From the NCBI GenBank assembly GCA_021209875.1, contig JAGYVD010000008.1:1983501-2047500 (forward strand): 64,000 bases of DNA, in the 5' to 3' direction. The notes beneath the pieces are model-generated. The model did not search any database. It was given only the letters and a program-made list of their open reading frames with translations, and was not told the origin of the DNA. The stretch comes from Rosellinia necatrix (taxonomy: Eukaryota; Ascomycota; Sordariomycetes; Xylariales; Xylariaceae). The position numbers were made by a program, and so were the translations under genes. Positions 39,287 through 54,000 of the stretch are shown one piece after another. The stretch's first letter is position 1. Each line of letters starts with the position of its first letter.

Positions 39287-42200
39287 TATGTTATAATTAA
39301 TTTTTAAACATAATAAACAGTTTTATAAAATCTAAAATATTTTAGTTTTTAAAAAACGTTATATATAAAATAAAAAATAATAATAAATTATATATATATA
39401 TTAAAATAATATTTTATTTTAAAAGATTTACTATATAAATAATTTAATATAATAAACTGTTTATAACGTTTATTATTATGTTTATTTTAAACGTTTTTAT
39501 TTATTTTTGTTTTATATAATAATATTTAAAAATAGTTTGTATTTATTAAAAATTAAATTAATAATTTTAATAAGCTTAAAACGGCTTATTTATAAAGCTT
39601 TTATAAGTTAGATTTATTATATATAATTTTATTTAGTTATAAAAGCTGTGTTAAACTATTATAAAAGCTGCATTAATTATTAATTTATTATATCAGTTTT
39701 TATTTGCTATAGCTTTATTTAATATTAATTTTATTAAAAGTTATTTTAAAATTAAAACTTTAATAAAGTTGTTTTATTTATAAAAAAAAATATATTATTT
39801 TTAAATTAAACGTTTAATATATAAATATTTAAAAATTTAGATGTTTAAAAATAAATTAATATAAATTAAATATAATATAAATATATATTTATTTAAAATT
39901 AAACTTTAAATAAGCTGTTATAAAAAACTAAATATATAGTTATATATATATAAAGCAAAAGTTTATGCTAATATAAATTAAACTAGTTTATTTTAATAAA
40001 AATATTAGTTTTTATATAAGTTTGCTATAATATTATATATTTTTAAGTTTAATTTATTAAGCCTATATATAATAAATAAATATAATTGTTTTTAAAACAA
40101 AATAAATTATTGTTTTAAATTTTGTTTAAAAACGTAGAATTAAGTTATTTTTAATAAAACTGCTAATTAAAGCATAAATTAATAATTATTATAAATTTAG
40201 CTTAAAATAAAATGTTAGTTAAACTATTGCTTTATAATATAACTTGTTTAATTTAAAAATAAAATTATTTTATACAGCTAAAACAAATATTTTATAAAGC
40301 AAATAAAATAATAAAAAGATTTTTATAAATATATTAATTAAACCAGCTTATATAATTATATTCTTTATATAAATAATTATAATATTAAACGTTTAAAATA
40401 TATGCTAATATTAAAACGTGATTTAAATTGCTATAATTTTAAAAATATTAATATTTTATAATATTTTATTTTTAAAACATAAATAGTTATAGGCCTAGTT
40501 TTTAAAAATAAATAACGTTATATATTAATTATAAATATTTATTATTATTTTAAACTAAAATTTATTAAGTTTTAATTTTTAAACGTTAATAAATAAATAA
40601 TCAATTATATAGTTGTTTATATTTAATATAAATATTTTATTAAAGTTTTTAAAACGTTAAACTATTAAATAAAATTTTATATTATATAATTAAACTATAG
40701 TTAAAACAGCTATAAAAAATTTAAATAATAATATTTATATATTATAAAAAAGCTCTGCTAATTAAAATTATTATAATATAATAACCTAAATAGCTTATAA
40801 TTTTTTAGTTTTTTATAAAATATCTACAGTTTTAATATTATTTTAAATATAATTTCTTTTATTTTTATTTTTTTATTAATAAGCTATGCTTATATTAAAA
40901 ACATATTAATTTTAATACTAAAAATTTTTATATAAATATTTTTATAGTTTTTATTATAATTTAAAATTAAGCTTAACATGTTTAAAAAATAGTTATATTT
41001 TTAATAAAAATTAAATATTTTTAAATATATAATATAAATATTATAAAAATAAAGTTGTTTAAATAATATATTATTAATATAAATAAAAAAAGTTTTAAAA
41101 TTTAATATAAATTTTTAATAAATAGGTTAAAAATAAAAAAGCTATATATAAGCTAAACAAAAATAATTTTTATAAAAAACTTTAATTTTATTTAAATTTA
41201 AGCAGTATTTATTATAAAAATATAACAAAAACTAATTAAAACATGTTTTTAAGTTTTTTTAATAAAATATATATTTAAGCCTGCGGTTTAAACTAAGTTA
41301 AATATTTATTATATTATTAAATATTTAAACGCTGTTATTTTAAATTATATTTAATTATTAATTAAGCTGTTTTTAAAAATAAATAAATAATATATTTAAT
41401 ATTATTTTTTAAAAATTTTAAAACTAAACTTAAAAAACTAACTAAGCTTATAAAGCTATTTTATTTTATAATCTGATTTTATATTAAATCTGCTTTAATT
41501 TATTATCTAATTATTAAATAGTTTTTATTAGTTAATTTTAAATTATTTAAGCGGTTTAAATTAAAATAGTTTTTATAGCTTAAATAAGTTTTATAATATA
41601 AAATATTAATTAATAGTTTTTAAATTATTTAAATAGTTTTATAACGTTTTTATTAACATTTAAATTAAAAAAAAAAAAAAGCTATAAATAAAAAGTTTAT
41701 TTAATTAAAAACTTTAAACTTTAGTATTATATTTGCCACAGGTTTAAATAAGAGTTTTAAAGCTAGTATTATTATTTAAATAATTAATAATATTTTAAAT
41801 TATTTTTAAAATAAATACAGGTTAAGTTTTAATTAAATTATTAAGCTATAACTAAATTATAAAACAGCTGATTTATTTTAAGCTTTTTTTTTAATATAAG
41901 CTAGTTTTTTATATATGTTTTTGCAGCAGCAGCATATATGTTTATAATAATATAAAACTAGGCCAGGTTTAATATAGTTATAATTATTTTATTTATTATA
42001 AAGTTTATTTTTTAATAAAATATATTTTAATATAAATTATTTTTAATTTAGTTTATTATTAAGCTAATATAGTTTATTATTTTTAAAACTATAATTAATA
42101 AATAGCTAAATTTTTATTTTTAATTTTGTTTTAATTATAAAGCAGCTATATATAAAATTATTAAATAATATTTTATATAAGCTGCTGTAAAAAATATTAT

Positions 42201-43630
42201 TTTAGTTTTTATATTAAACTTAATTTATATATTATATAAATAAAATTATTTATAAGTAAAACTATATATAATTATAATTTAAATAATTATATATAAATTG
42301 TTATAAAATTAAAAATTTTATATTTAAATAAAAATATTATTTTTATATATTTTAATTTAAAAATATTATTTATATTATAATATTTTTTTAATTTATATAT
42401 AAAGCTATAGTTATATTTAAAATATATATGTTTTTTATTTATAGTTTAATTAAGGTTATTAGTTTAAAGTTGCTGCAAAATATTATTATAATTTATTTTT
42501 AATTAATTTTAAAAACTAGCTTATTATTAATTAAACTATAAAAATAACTTATATATTTTAGCAGACTTAAAATTTAAGTTTAAGCTTTTTAAATAAATTA
42601 AACTTAATTTAATTTTAAATTTAAATCAGCTTAACTAAAATTTTTTTTTTTTTTATATTTAAAACGTTATAAACAAAAATATAGCTTATATTAAACGATT
42701 TTTTTTAAAAAATAAAAAATGCTTGCTATATTAGCTTTAGCTTATGTTTTTAAAAAAGTTGCAGGTTTAATTTAATATAAATATAAATTAATAATAAATT
42801 AAAAATTATAATATTATTTATATTGCTAAAAATTTAATTTATATAATTACTAATAATAAAGCTTTAAGTTATATTTTTTTGCTGCGTTATTAGTTTTAAA
42901 ACTAAAAAATATTATTATAAATATAATATTGTTGCAGCTTTTAAACGTTTTTTTAATATTAAAATATTTAATTTATTATTTTTTTTTTTTTTTTAATAAA
43001 CAAATTCAGGGCTATTTTAAGCTTAATATGCCTAAGAGTTAAGGTTGTAGAAAAAGAAGTTAGGTGGTGGAGCCCTGACCCTAGTAGAACCTAATCATGA
43101 TTTAAGTTATTATTAAAAGCGACGATTTTATTCCGGTCGGCAGTAAGCCAGCAGATTATTTTTATAGATATTATTTTAAATAAAACAAATATATAAATAA
43201 TAAAAAAACAATAAACTATAATAAAAATAATAAATTATAAGATGTTTATAAAGCAGTAATAAATTAAAATGCTATATAATAAATAAAATAATATATATTA
43301 ATAAAAATAAAAATTTTAATAAAAAAAAAAAAAGCTTTATATAAAAAGTTTTATATATAATATATTATATATTAAAAAAAAGCGGAATAAATAAATAATT
43401 ATTATTATACGTGTTAAATAAAATAAGCTAAATAAACAACTTAAATAAACAGGTTTAATATGTTTATTATAAATTATAAACTATAAGTAATAGTATTTAT
43501 ATATTAGTAGTTAATATAATATTTATTTATTATTAATCGCTTGTTATTTCTACTATAAGTTTTATTTTTTTAATATGTTTAATATATTTTTTTTTAAAAA
43601 TAATTAGTTTTTTTTTATTAAAAGCTTTTA

Positions 43631-43833
43631 TAAGAGGTGCACCATGGGGGTATAAAATATATATTATAAAAGATAAAGATCTAGCAAATCTAGGCTAAGC
43701 TAAAGTTTTATTTAAGTATGGGCTAAAGCTTATATATATAAGGCTAAGCTTAATTAAGTTGTGCCTGTAGCTATAAGCTATAGTATTTTAAGCGAGAGGC
43801 TTATATAAGCGTTTTTTTTATATGCGCGTATTA
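43631..43833 (-). repeat. LTR-D left LTR
   Basis: 203 bp. The outer 24 bp are unmutated (gaggtgcaccatgggggtat); the matching right-LTR stretch has every G as A and every C as T. The inner half is mutated relative to the right LTR. Confidence 0.9.
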
Positions 43834-46800
43834 AAAAGCTGCGCCGATTAAAAAGTTCTGCTGATTTTAGCAAAGTTTATTATATAATTTGTTGCGGTTA
43901 GTTTTTTTTTTAACGCTTATTTATATTATAAAATATAAATTATATTAGTTTTAGTATTTTTAATAAGCTTTTGCTGTATTAAAGTTGTTTTTCTGTTATT
44001 TATTAATTATATTTATAATTTTATTTTTTTATTTGATAAAATAATTAAAACTGTTGTATTTTCGGTTAAAATAATGTTTAAAAATAATTTTTATTTTATA
44101 TATATTTTTTGCCGAGATTTTATTTAGTTTTTATAAGTTTAAGCAGCAGCATTTATTGTTTAAAAAAGTTAGGTTTTTAAAAGTTATACGTAAATGTTTT
44201 ATAAAGATTATTAAATAAATATAAAAATTATTAAAAAAGTTTAATTTATAAGCTAGGTTTTTTATTTGTTGTTTAACCGTTTAAAGTTTTAATTTTTATT
44301 AAAAATATTTTTTTAATAATTAACCAGGCAAATAATATTTTTTATATAAACGTAAATAAACTTAATTTTTTTTATTAAATTTTAATAAGCAGTGTTTAAC
44401 GTTATAAATATATTTTGCTGCGGCTTAAATAAAGTTTATTGCTAAATAAATGTTTTAATATAAATGCTCGCAAAAAAAACATATGTTTAAAATTTTTTTA
44501 ATATTATTAAAATTAATTAATATTTTTAATATACCAGGCAATTTAAACTTAAATAACTGTTTATAAAAAGTTAAATATGTAGTATTATTATATATAGCGT
44601 TTAAGTTTTATTATAAAAAAATATAATATTTATTTAATTTATTTTTAGTTTAATAAATATATAATATTATATTATTATTTTAATTGTTTAGTTTTTATGT
44701 TTTAATAAATTATTTATTTATAAATAATATATAGCTGTTATTATTAGCTTAATATTAAATAACTTTTATATATTTTATTAAAAGTTAAATATAAACTTTT
44801 AGTTTTTATTAAAAATAATTTTTTTAAAAATGTTTTAGTCGCTTAATAAAAATTGTTTAATTAAAACAGTGCTTTATTTTTCCGCTATATATTTTTTATA
44901 TTTAAAAATTAATAGTATATGTTTTAAAATAAAACATAAAACTGTTATTATAACGTTATACGTGTTAAAATATAGTTTTTTTGTTTAGCTGTTAAAAATA
45001 CTTTTAATTTTAACTTTTAAAATGCTAAAATAAAATCTATATTTATAATATATATAAATAATAAATTTTAAGTTTAATTAGTTTTAGTTTTTTATAAATA
45101 ATTGTTTATTAGTTTAATTTAAATTATATATATTATAATATTTAATATAATTTTTATTATTTATGTTTTATTAACTATTATAAATAGTTCTAGTATTTAT
45201 ATTATTTATTAAGTATTGCAGTACTGTTTTTTATTATACGTTTATTTTAGAATTTTTTTAATTATACCGATCAGAATATATAAACGTTTTACGTTTATAT
45301 ATATATTATATATTAGTTTGTTTGCAGTAATATTAAAAAAATATCCAGGCTTAAAATAAACCGCGACGTTTTTGTCGCTTTTTTTTTTTTAAAATATTTT
45401 TAAGTTTTTTAATATTTATACGTATTTACGGTTTTTTATATATGCTGCCGAAAATTCGTTTTTTAAAATTTCGTTTATAATTATTTTTAATATAAACATA
45501 TAAAACGCAGCTTTTAATTTTTTTTATATTATGTTTAATATAAGTTTATTATTTGTTTTTATTAGTTTTTTATCTGCTTTTTAAACATTTAATACTATTT
45601 ATAAACGGCTAAAAGCATTTAATACGTAGTTTAGCTTATTTAATAAATAATATATATATAATCTATATTATAATAAATAAATAAATAAATTAATTAGTTT
45701 ATAATTAACGCGTTTAATAGCTATAGTTTTTAAAGTTGTTTATTTAATAATACTTTTAATAGCTGAATAATTTATTAATATAATTATTAATTTTTATTAG
45801 ATTATATTATTATGCGCAGCTTTTAGCTGTTTAAACTAAATATGCTATTTTTAATTCTAAAAGTCCATAGTTTATTTCTGCGTTAATTAACGATTTATTT
45901 AAATATATTATTAGTTAAACGTTAATACTAAAAATTGTTTTTTAGTTTTTATATATTTTTAATTTTAAATAAAAACTATTATTTTAAAACTTCTTTATAT
46001 TAATTTATTAATTTATAAAAACAATTTTTATATAAGTTATAATAAAACAAAATAGTTTTTTATATATAATATTTTATATAGCTTTAAATAAAGCTATTTT
46101 TAAAACAGTTAGTTTATAATATTTAGTTTTTATATATATTTTGCGCTTATTTAGCTTTTTTATTTTAATATGCTTTATTTATTTATTTTTAGCTAATAAA
46201 GCGGCTTTTTTTTTCTGCAGCAGCTTAATTAACTTTATATAATATAAAATCAGGCTATATAAAAATTCTGTCGCGCTTATATATTATTTAAAAGCTTTTA
46301 GTTAATTTAAAAAAGCTAGGTTATAAATTGTTATAACACGGCTTTTTAATATTACTATTTTAAATATATTTATTTTAAATCTAAATAAGTTTATTAAAAA
46401 ATAACCGATAAAAGATTTTATTAATAATATAGCTATATATTTATTTTTAAATAGCTTAAATATAATTTTTAAATGTTTTTTATGCTGTTTAGCAGTGTTT
46501 AAAAATATTATTATATTATTTATAAATGCTCTGCAGTATTTTTAATATATTTTAAAAAAATTGTTTATATAGCGTTATATATAAGCTAAAAAATTGCAAA
46601 ATTTTATTATTATAACGCAGTATTTTTTTAATTTTTTCAGGCTTATTATTATAAACTAGTTTTTAAAATCTAAGTGTATTAAAAATTAATAGAAAAATAT
46701 TACTATATTAATAACAGTTATAAAGTGCTTTTTTTAAAGATTTAATTATTTCTGTTTATAATAATAATAAATAATTGTTTAATACAGCTATTTTATTAAA

Positions 46801-49800
46801 ATTTTTTAAGTCTATAATTACTTAGTTTTTTTATATTATTATATTTAAAAGTCCTGTTTTGCTTAATATTAATCGTTATATTATAAATATAAGATGTATA
46901 AACAAGGTTAGTTCGTTAATTTATTTTATGCGTTTTTTTTTATAAAAGTTGTTATAGAATTTATTAAAAAAATCCATGTTTTTATAACTAAATAAATATA
47001 TATAACTTATAAGCTTAATGCTTTAGTTTTGCTAACTTTTTATTAAAAAAGCTTTTAATTATTGTTTAACTAATATATTAACTGTTTTTTTGTTTTATTA
47101 AATATTAAAAGCTCTGGCTATTTTTTTAAATTTTTTAACTAAAAACGTTTTTTTAGCATATATATATATGCTTATAAAAATAATTATTTCTAGTATATTT
47201 ATAAGTTGTTTAATTTTTAATATAAATATAACTTTAAAAATTTTAAAACGCGTTGTTTTTAATATTAATATGTTTTTGTTTTTTTGTTTAAAAAAGTTTA
47301 TTATGTTTTTTATAGCATTTATAAACGGCGTTTTAAAAAAAAATATAATTAAATAAGCTTTTATAAAATCGGCGATTTTATTTAATGTTAGCGTGTTATA
47401 TAAAAATATATTATTTGTTATTATTGCTATAATTATTAAAGTTATTTTAAACTATATATTTATATATATTAATATTTTAACTTAGTTAAATATTTACAGA
47501 AAGCTTTTTTTTTTATAAATATAAAAAATATTATTAAAAAATAGCTTTATGCTATTATTTGTATTAGCGATTACAGCTGCAGCAGCAACTGCTAATATGC
47601 TTAAAGCTTTTTTTATAGTTGTAGCAAAATAGCTTTAATTTTTATTTTTTTATATTATGTTTACTTTAGCGCTTTTAATAATTATAACGCGTTTTTTAAA
47701 CGTGTTAATTATTAATATAACATATAATATTTTTGCGTTAATAGTTGTATTTATAGCCGCCAGAGTAATTTTTAACATAAAAAAGCTAAAATTACAGTTA
47801 ATAAATAAAGCTTTATATTTAATAGTTATATAGGTTTTTTTTCTTGCTTTAAAGTTTATTTTTTTTTTGCTTATTATTTTTTTTATATATTTATATTTTT
47901 AAGCTTAAATATTAAATTTTAATTAAAACTTATTTAAAGTTAAAAATTAGATTATATTAGCTTTATAGCTTATAGTCGCTTAATATAAAAAAAAAAAGTT
48001 ATTTTTAAAAAATAAGTTAAGTTCTAGTTTTTTTATTACTTAGCTTTTTTTATAAAATTTTTATTTTATTAGTTTTTTTTTATTGTTAATTCTTTTATAA
48101 ACAAACAAAAACTTAGCTTATTTTTTAAGTTTAATCGGTTTTAGTTTAATATTTTAAAAAAATCCGCGTTGTTTTTTTATTATATGTTTTAAAATATTTA
48201 AAAAAGCTCTGCTAATATACGTTATATTTATGCCTAAGTTAGCATATATTTTTATTTTATTGTTTGTTTTAAAGTTTTATGTTTTAAATTATAACTAAGT
48301 ATAATATATATATTTTTATTTTTTTATATTATATATAAAAGCTTTTTAATACGTTTTATTTTTTAGTATTTTATAAATAATTAATAGTTTTTATTTATTT
48401 AATTGTTTTTGTTTAAAATATATTATTGCGTTTTTTAATGTATTTTTTTAGCTTGTTTATAATATCGCAGATGTTTAAAAATAAATTGCAAAATAGTATT
48501 AATGCAGTGTAATATTTATATATACGTTTTTTTAAGTTAAATAAAAACAGTATATTTAATTTTTTAAAGCAGATGTTAAGTTTATATTTATATAAGTGCT
48601 AGATTTTTTTATTATTAGTAATAAATTTTTTATAGTATTAATAATATATTAAGTCTGCTACTAGCTAAGATAACGTTTTAAGTATATTATTTTTTTTTTT
48701 ATTTTTTAATAAGTAATAATTTAATTAACTTTTGTTGGTTTTTTTAAAAAAATAAACTTAATTGTTCCGATTGTTGGTATAATTTCTGTTATTATAATTA
48801 TTTCTGCTATATTAATCGTTGTTTTTTAACCGTTAATTATTTTTATCGGAGTTATAGTTTTTGCGATTTTTATGTTTTTATAAAAAGCTAAATAATCAGT
48901 TGTTTTATCGGTTTTAATTATATTAATTATTATAGTTATATTTACTGCTGTTATAACGTTATTAGTTTTTATTATTATTTTTTTAATACTGTTTTTTTAA
49001 TTAGTTATGTAAGCAATTTTTTAATTAGTTTTTATAATAGCGATTATTTTTAAAAAAACTTAAGTTAATATATATTTTTTAAGTATTAAAAGTTATTAAT
49101 TATATAAAATACGCTGTATTTTTTGTTTGCTAATTATTTTTTAGCTAAGTTTTATAGATTTTTTAATTTTTTAATTTTAAGCATATATTTTTTATTTGCT
49201 AATTTTAAAAAATAGTTTTAAAACTGCTTGATTTTTAATTTTATGTTATTATAAATTTACGTTATTATTTTGTGCTAGTTGCTGTTATTAATATTTAAAA
49301 TATTTATAATATATATATATTTTAATTGTTTTTATATGTATTAAAATAAAATATATAAGTTTTAATATATATTATAAAACGTTAAATAGTTAGCTTTAAA
49401 TTTACGTATAGTTATATTAGCGTTTATTATAAAGCATTGCTGTATTATTTTAATTATTTAGTTTATGTTTTTATAACGTAGCTTTATATATATAATAAAG
49501 TTTAGCTTATTATTTTATTATAAAACTGCTAGTTTTATAAAAATATTTAAAATAAAAACAAGATTTATTGTTTTATTTTATATTATATTTCTTTATTTTT
49601 AAAAATAAAAATAAACGGTTTATAAAAAATATATGTTAATAAAAATAATGTTTTTTTTTGTTATTATATTAAGATTGTCGGAGTTATTATACGATAAATT
49701 AAATATGCCGATTTTTTTTTTTTTTAGCTTAATATTTTTGTTATAAATATTTATAAATTAAATATTTAACAAGTTAGAACTTTTTGTTTATATTTTTTTA

Positions 49801-50847
49801 TTTATTTATTTTATTTATACTGTAATTAAAGTTTAATAAATAATTAAATAAGTTTAAGTCAGCAGATGTTTTTATTTTTATATTTTTTTAAAAGTTTTTA
49901 AAGTTTTTAAGCTGCGCAAATAATAAATGGTCTGCTAATACGCTGTTTTGCTGCTTTTAATTTATTGTTTAGTTATCCGTTGGTATAAGCTTTTTTTTAA
50001 ATAAGTTATTTTTTTTTTTTTGTCGCGTTTTTTTTTTTTTGTAGTAAATTGCAGCATAATTCTGCTTTTTTAAATTTAAGCTTTATTTTATTATTTTAAA
50101 CATGTTTAATATAATAGCTTGCATTTTTAAAGCTTTTATTTGTTTATTATTTTAAATAAAAAATAAATAATAATATATTAGTTTAAGCTTATTTTTAAAA
50201 AATATTAACATTTTTTTTTTTAAAAAAAGCTTTTTTAAAGTTTTTTTTTTAACTTATTGTTTTAAACAGTTGCTGTTTTTAGTTTTAAGTTTAGCTAGCA
50301 GCTTTATTTTAAATTTTAAATATTTAACTATTTTTTTTATTAACTTATTATTTAGTTATTTTGTTTTAAAACATTATTTTAAATATATAAGTATTTTTTT
50401 TTATAACTATCGGCAAGTTTAATAAATTAATAAAATAAACTATAATATAAAAAATAAATAAAATAAATAATTTACGTTAAACAGTTAGTTTAAATATTTA
50501 TAATATTTATTTTATTGCTAGCTAAAATATAAAAATATATATCGAGCTTACTGCTTATTTTTACTACGTATTTATAAAGTTTTTCCGACATTTTTAGCTA
50601 GCTGTGATGCTTAAGCGACTTTTTAATTTTTAAAACAGATCGTTAATAAAAGTAATATTTAGCTTTAATAAATATATTAAATATAAAAAAAAGCTTTTAT
50701 TTAGCTTGTTTAAACAGTATATACTTTTAACAGCAGGCATATGTTTTTATATTTGCAAAAACAGTCGGAAATAATTTTGTTTTTAAAAAAATAAAGTTTA
50801 ATAGTTTAATTTAGTTTTTATAAAACAACGTTATAAAAACATTAATT
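43834..50847 (-). other. LTR-D interior, no readable ORF
   Basis: About 7 kb of T-rich sequence. Just inside the left LTR is a GC-richer word, gctgcgccgatt. No retroviral motif can be recognised on either strand. Confidence 0.55.
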
Positions 50848-51049
50848 TAAAAAATATATTATAAAAATATAAAATATATATTATAAAAATAAAAATCTAG
50901 CAAATTTAAGCTAAGCTAAAGTTTTACTTAAATATAAGCTAAAGCTTATATATATAAAGCTAGGCCTAATTAAGTTGTGCCTGTAGCTACGGGCCACAGC
51001 ACCCCAAGCGAGGGGCTTATATAAGCGCTCCCTCTACGCGCGCGTATTA
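50848..51049 (-). repeat. LTR-D right LTR
   Basis: 202 bp. The outer 85 bp keep GC (gtagctacgggccacagcac, cgaggggcttatataagcgc); the inner end is completely mutated. It includes a tatataagcgc stretch conserved in both LTRs that may be a promoter TATA element. Confidence 0.9.
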
Positions 51050-54000
51050 TTTTATTAGTTCAGCAGCGTTTTATATAAATAATATTTTAAAATATTATTT
51101 ATTATATAAAGCTTTATATTTTTTTTATTAAACAAAATATTTTAATATTAAATATTTATTCGTTTTATTAATCTCTTAAGCTAATATAGTTTTAATTTTA
51201 TAAAAAATAAAATCGTTTATATTTTTTTAATATATATATATTTAAAACGTTTTTTAATTAAAAAATCTAGTTCTAGCGGCGCTAAAAATAAATATATTAT
51301 AAATATAACTTAATATACGCGCTAATATTTAAAAAGTTTAATTTATATATTAACTTATTTATTTTTATAATATAATAAAAGTTTTATTTATTATTATAAC
51401 TATTTTTATAAAGGTTTTTAAACAGATAATATTTTTATATAAACATAAAAAAAATTTTATTTTTTAAAATTAAATAAGCTTATATTTAATATTATAACAG
51501 ATTTTTATATTAGCTGCTGCAAATTAAATTACTGTTTTTATATTTTTTAATATAATTAGCAGTAAAATTAAAATTAATTAATTTATAAAATATTTTTATA
51601 ATTAATAAAGAACTTTATAGTTTAAAGCTTAATATTATTTTATTAAAACTTTTTTTATTGCTATTAATTTAACGTTATTAAAATTATATTATAATATTAA
51701 AATAATATTTATTTATAACGTTTTAAAAATTATAATATAATAATAAATAGCAATTTTAATATTTTAATTATATTTTTGTTTTAATTATTAGTTTAAAAAT
51801 AATAATTTGTTATTATTTTTAACAATATATTTATTTTAATTTATAAAGTTTGCTAAAATTTAAATATAAATTTTAAATTTTTATTTAAAATAATTTTTGC
51901 TAATATATTTTAATTATATAGTAATAATATAAATATAAAAACTTTTGTTTATTTTTAGCTTTATATATAATATTTTTAAATATTAATAGTGTTTTTTAAA
52001 AATTTTTAAATAATTAGCATAAAAACGTTATAAGCTGTATAACTTTTATTTTTAAAAAGTATTTACTGTTAAAACTTTTAATAAACTAATAATAAAATCT
52101 ATTATACTAATATAATATAACTATAATAATTTTATAAAAAGCTTTAATTTTGTTAATAGTTTTTACTAATTAATTATATATTTAAAACATTAAAAATAAT
52201 ATTAAATATATTTAAAATTTATTTTAAAAGCTTATAAATAATAAATTTTTATAGTTTATAATATATTTTTAAAAACTAAAATAATATTTTTATTATATAT
52301 TATTTATAATAACTATTATTAATAATTAGCTACAATATATAATTTTATTTCGTTTTAAATATTTATTATATAAAATAATTTGTTTTAAATTTTATATAAA
52401 AATAAACTAATAATTAGTTATAATAAAAACTAATTTTTTAAATAATTATATATTTGCTGCAGTTGTTTTTACGTTATTTGTTTATTTTTTATTATTTTAA
52501 TAAAACAGAGGTTTTTTATAGCTTTAAATAAGCTTTTTTTAATTATTATTTATTTTAATTTCTATAGCTATAATATAACCGAAGTTTTCAATAATATTTT
52601 TAAAATTTTTAGTTTTTATTATTTTAAATAATAATATTATCAGCGTTATAAGCTGTTAATAATTTTAAAAAACATTTATTATTAAGTTAAATTAATTTAA
52701 TATATAACGAATATTTAATTAAAATTAAAATAAATATATAAATATTATTATTAATTTAATATTTAGTTTTATAATATTAACTAATTTTAAACTTATTTAT
52801 TTTATAATATTTTATATAATAAAATAATTTATTAATATTATTATAAATAATATGTAAAATTATATCTGCGCTTATAATTAATAATATGTTTAAACTAAAG
52901 CAAATATTTTTAATTTAATAAATTAATAAGTTATTTTTAATACATAAAAACTTTATTTAAAAATAAAATAAATTTAATATTATTAACAAAGATTTTTTAT
53001 TGTTTTATATAAAATTTAAATAAAAGCTATTATTTTATATTTTATTTTTAAAAATATTAAACTTAATAAAAACTATTTTTTATAATTTTAATGTTTAAAA
53101 TAACTTATATTTATAAGCTGGTTTTAAATAATTTTAAAGTTTTAAATTTTTAAATTAGTTAATTTAAATATAATTTTGCTGTTTATTGCTGTTGCGCCGA
53201 AATTATTTTAAAAATAGTTTTTGTTGTTCTAATTTTTATTAAAAGTTTTTTTTTTTTTATAATAATAAAAGCTTTTATTAATACTATAAAATAAATTTTT
53301 ATAAAAATTTTATTATTTTAATATATATTTTTAAATTTATAAAAGTTATAAATAGCTTAAGTTTATAAATAGTTTTAATTTAATTGTTTATTATTATAAA
53401 ATTAAAGCTGTTTATTAAAAACTTTAATAATTTTATTATAAAATATATTATAAAAGAATTTATTAGTTTTAAACTAAAGTTAATATTATTAAATATTTAA
53501 AAGATTTTTTAATATGTTTATAATATTTATTAGCAGTTTTAAAAATATAACTACGTTATTAATATATTTAGCTATAAATTAACTATATAATATAAAAATA
53601 TTATTTATAAATTATTATATATAGCTTAAGCTATTTTTAAATTTTATTAATATAATTTTAAATATATAAAAACTTTTTAAAAAATAATTATTATTTTATT
53701 TTAATAATATAGTTATATTAGCAGTTAATAAAAAATTTAAAATAATTAATTATTATAATATATTAATATTTTTTAGTTTAGCTATAATAACTTTTTATAT
53801 TAGCAATAAATAAGCGTTAAATATAATAATTTTGTTTAACGATTAAAAGTTTATTATTACTTGGTTTTTTTATTATTATTTATATAGTGTTATATAATAA
53901 ATATCAGGCATTTAAATAACATTAATTATTTTATAAAATCAAGTTTACTGTTCTACTGCAAATATTTAAACTATTTATTTATAATTTTTAATTTTTAATT

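Larger units (their letters stand above)
18907..43097 (-). mobile_element. R2: inverted copy of R, split by LTR-A and LTR-B
   Basis: Reverse complement of R1 plus its miniature (360-6519). Without LTR-A, LTR-B and one 5-bp target copy for each, R2 is 5973 bp, against 5992 bp for R1 without its 160-bp insertion. R2 pieces are 18907-19984, 27532-28625 and 39287-43097. Both outer tips are lightly mutated (18907-19080 and 43007-43097), the interior heavily. R2 sits inside T2, but no clear target duplication is visible at its ends. Confidence 0.8.
43631..51049 (-). mobile_element. LTR retrotransposon LTR-D, RIP-inactivated
   Basis: 7419 bp, flanked by tttta (43626-43630; 51050-51054); T1 has one copy (10597-10601). 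It begins ta and ends ta, as expected if TG and CA termini were RIP-mutated. The interior is T-rich on the plus strand, so the sense strand may be minus; priming sites were not identifiable, so orientation is weak. An open stretch of 62 codons at 47168-47356 is Ile/Phe/Leu-rich chance ORF, not a gene. Confidence 0.9.

Noticed and set aside
47168..47356. 62-codon open frame in the LTR-D interior
   Set aside because: Chance ORF in RIP-mutated DNA, made almost wholly of Ile, Phe, Leu, Asn and Lys; no motif.
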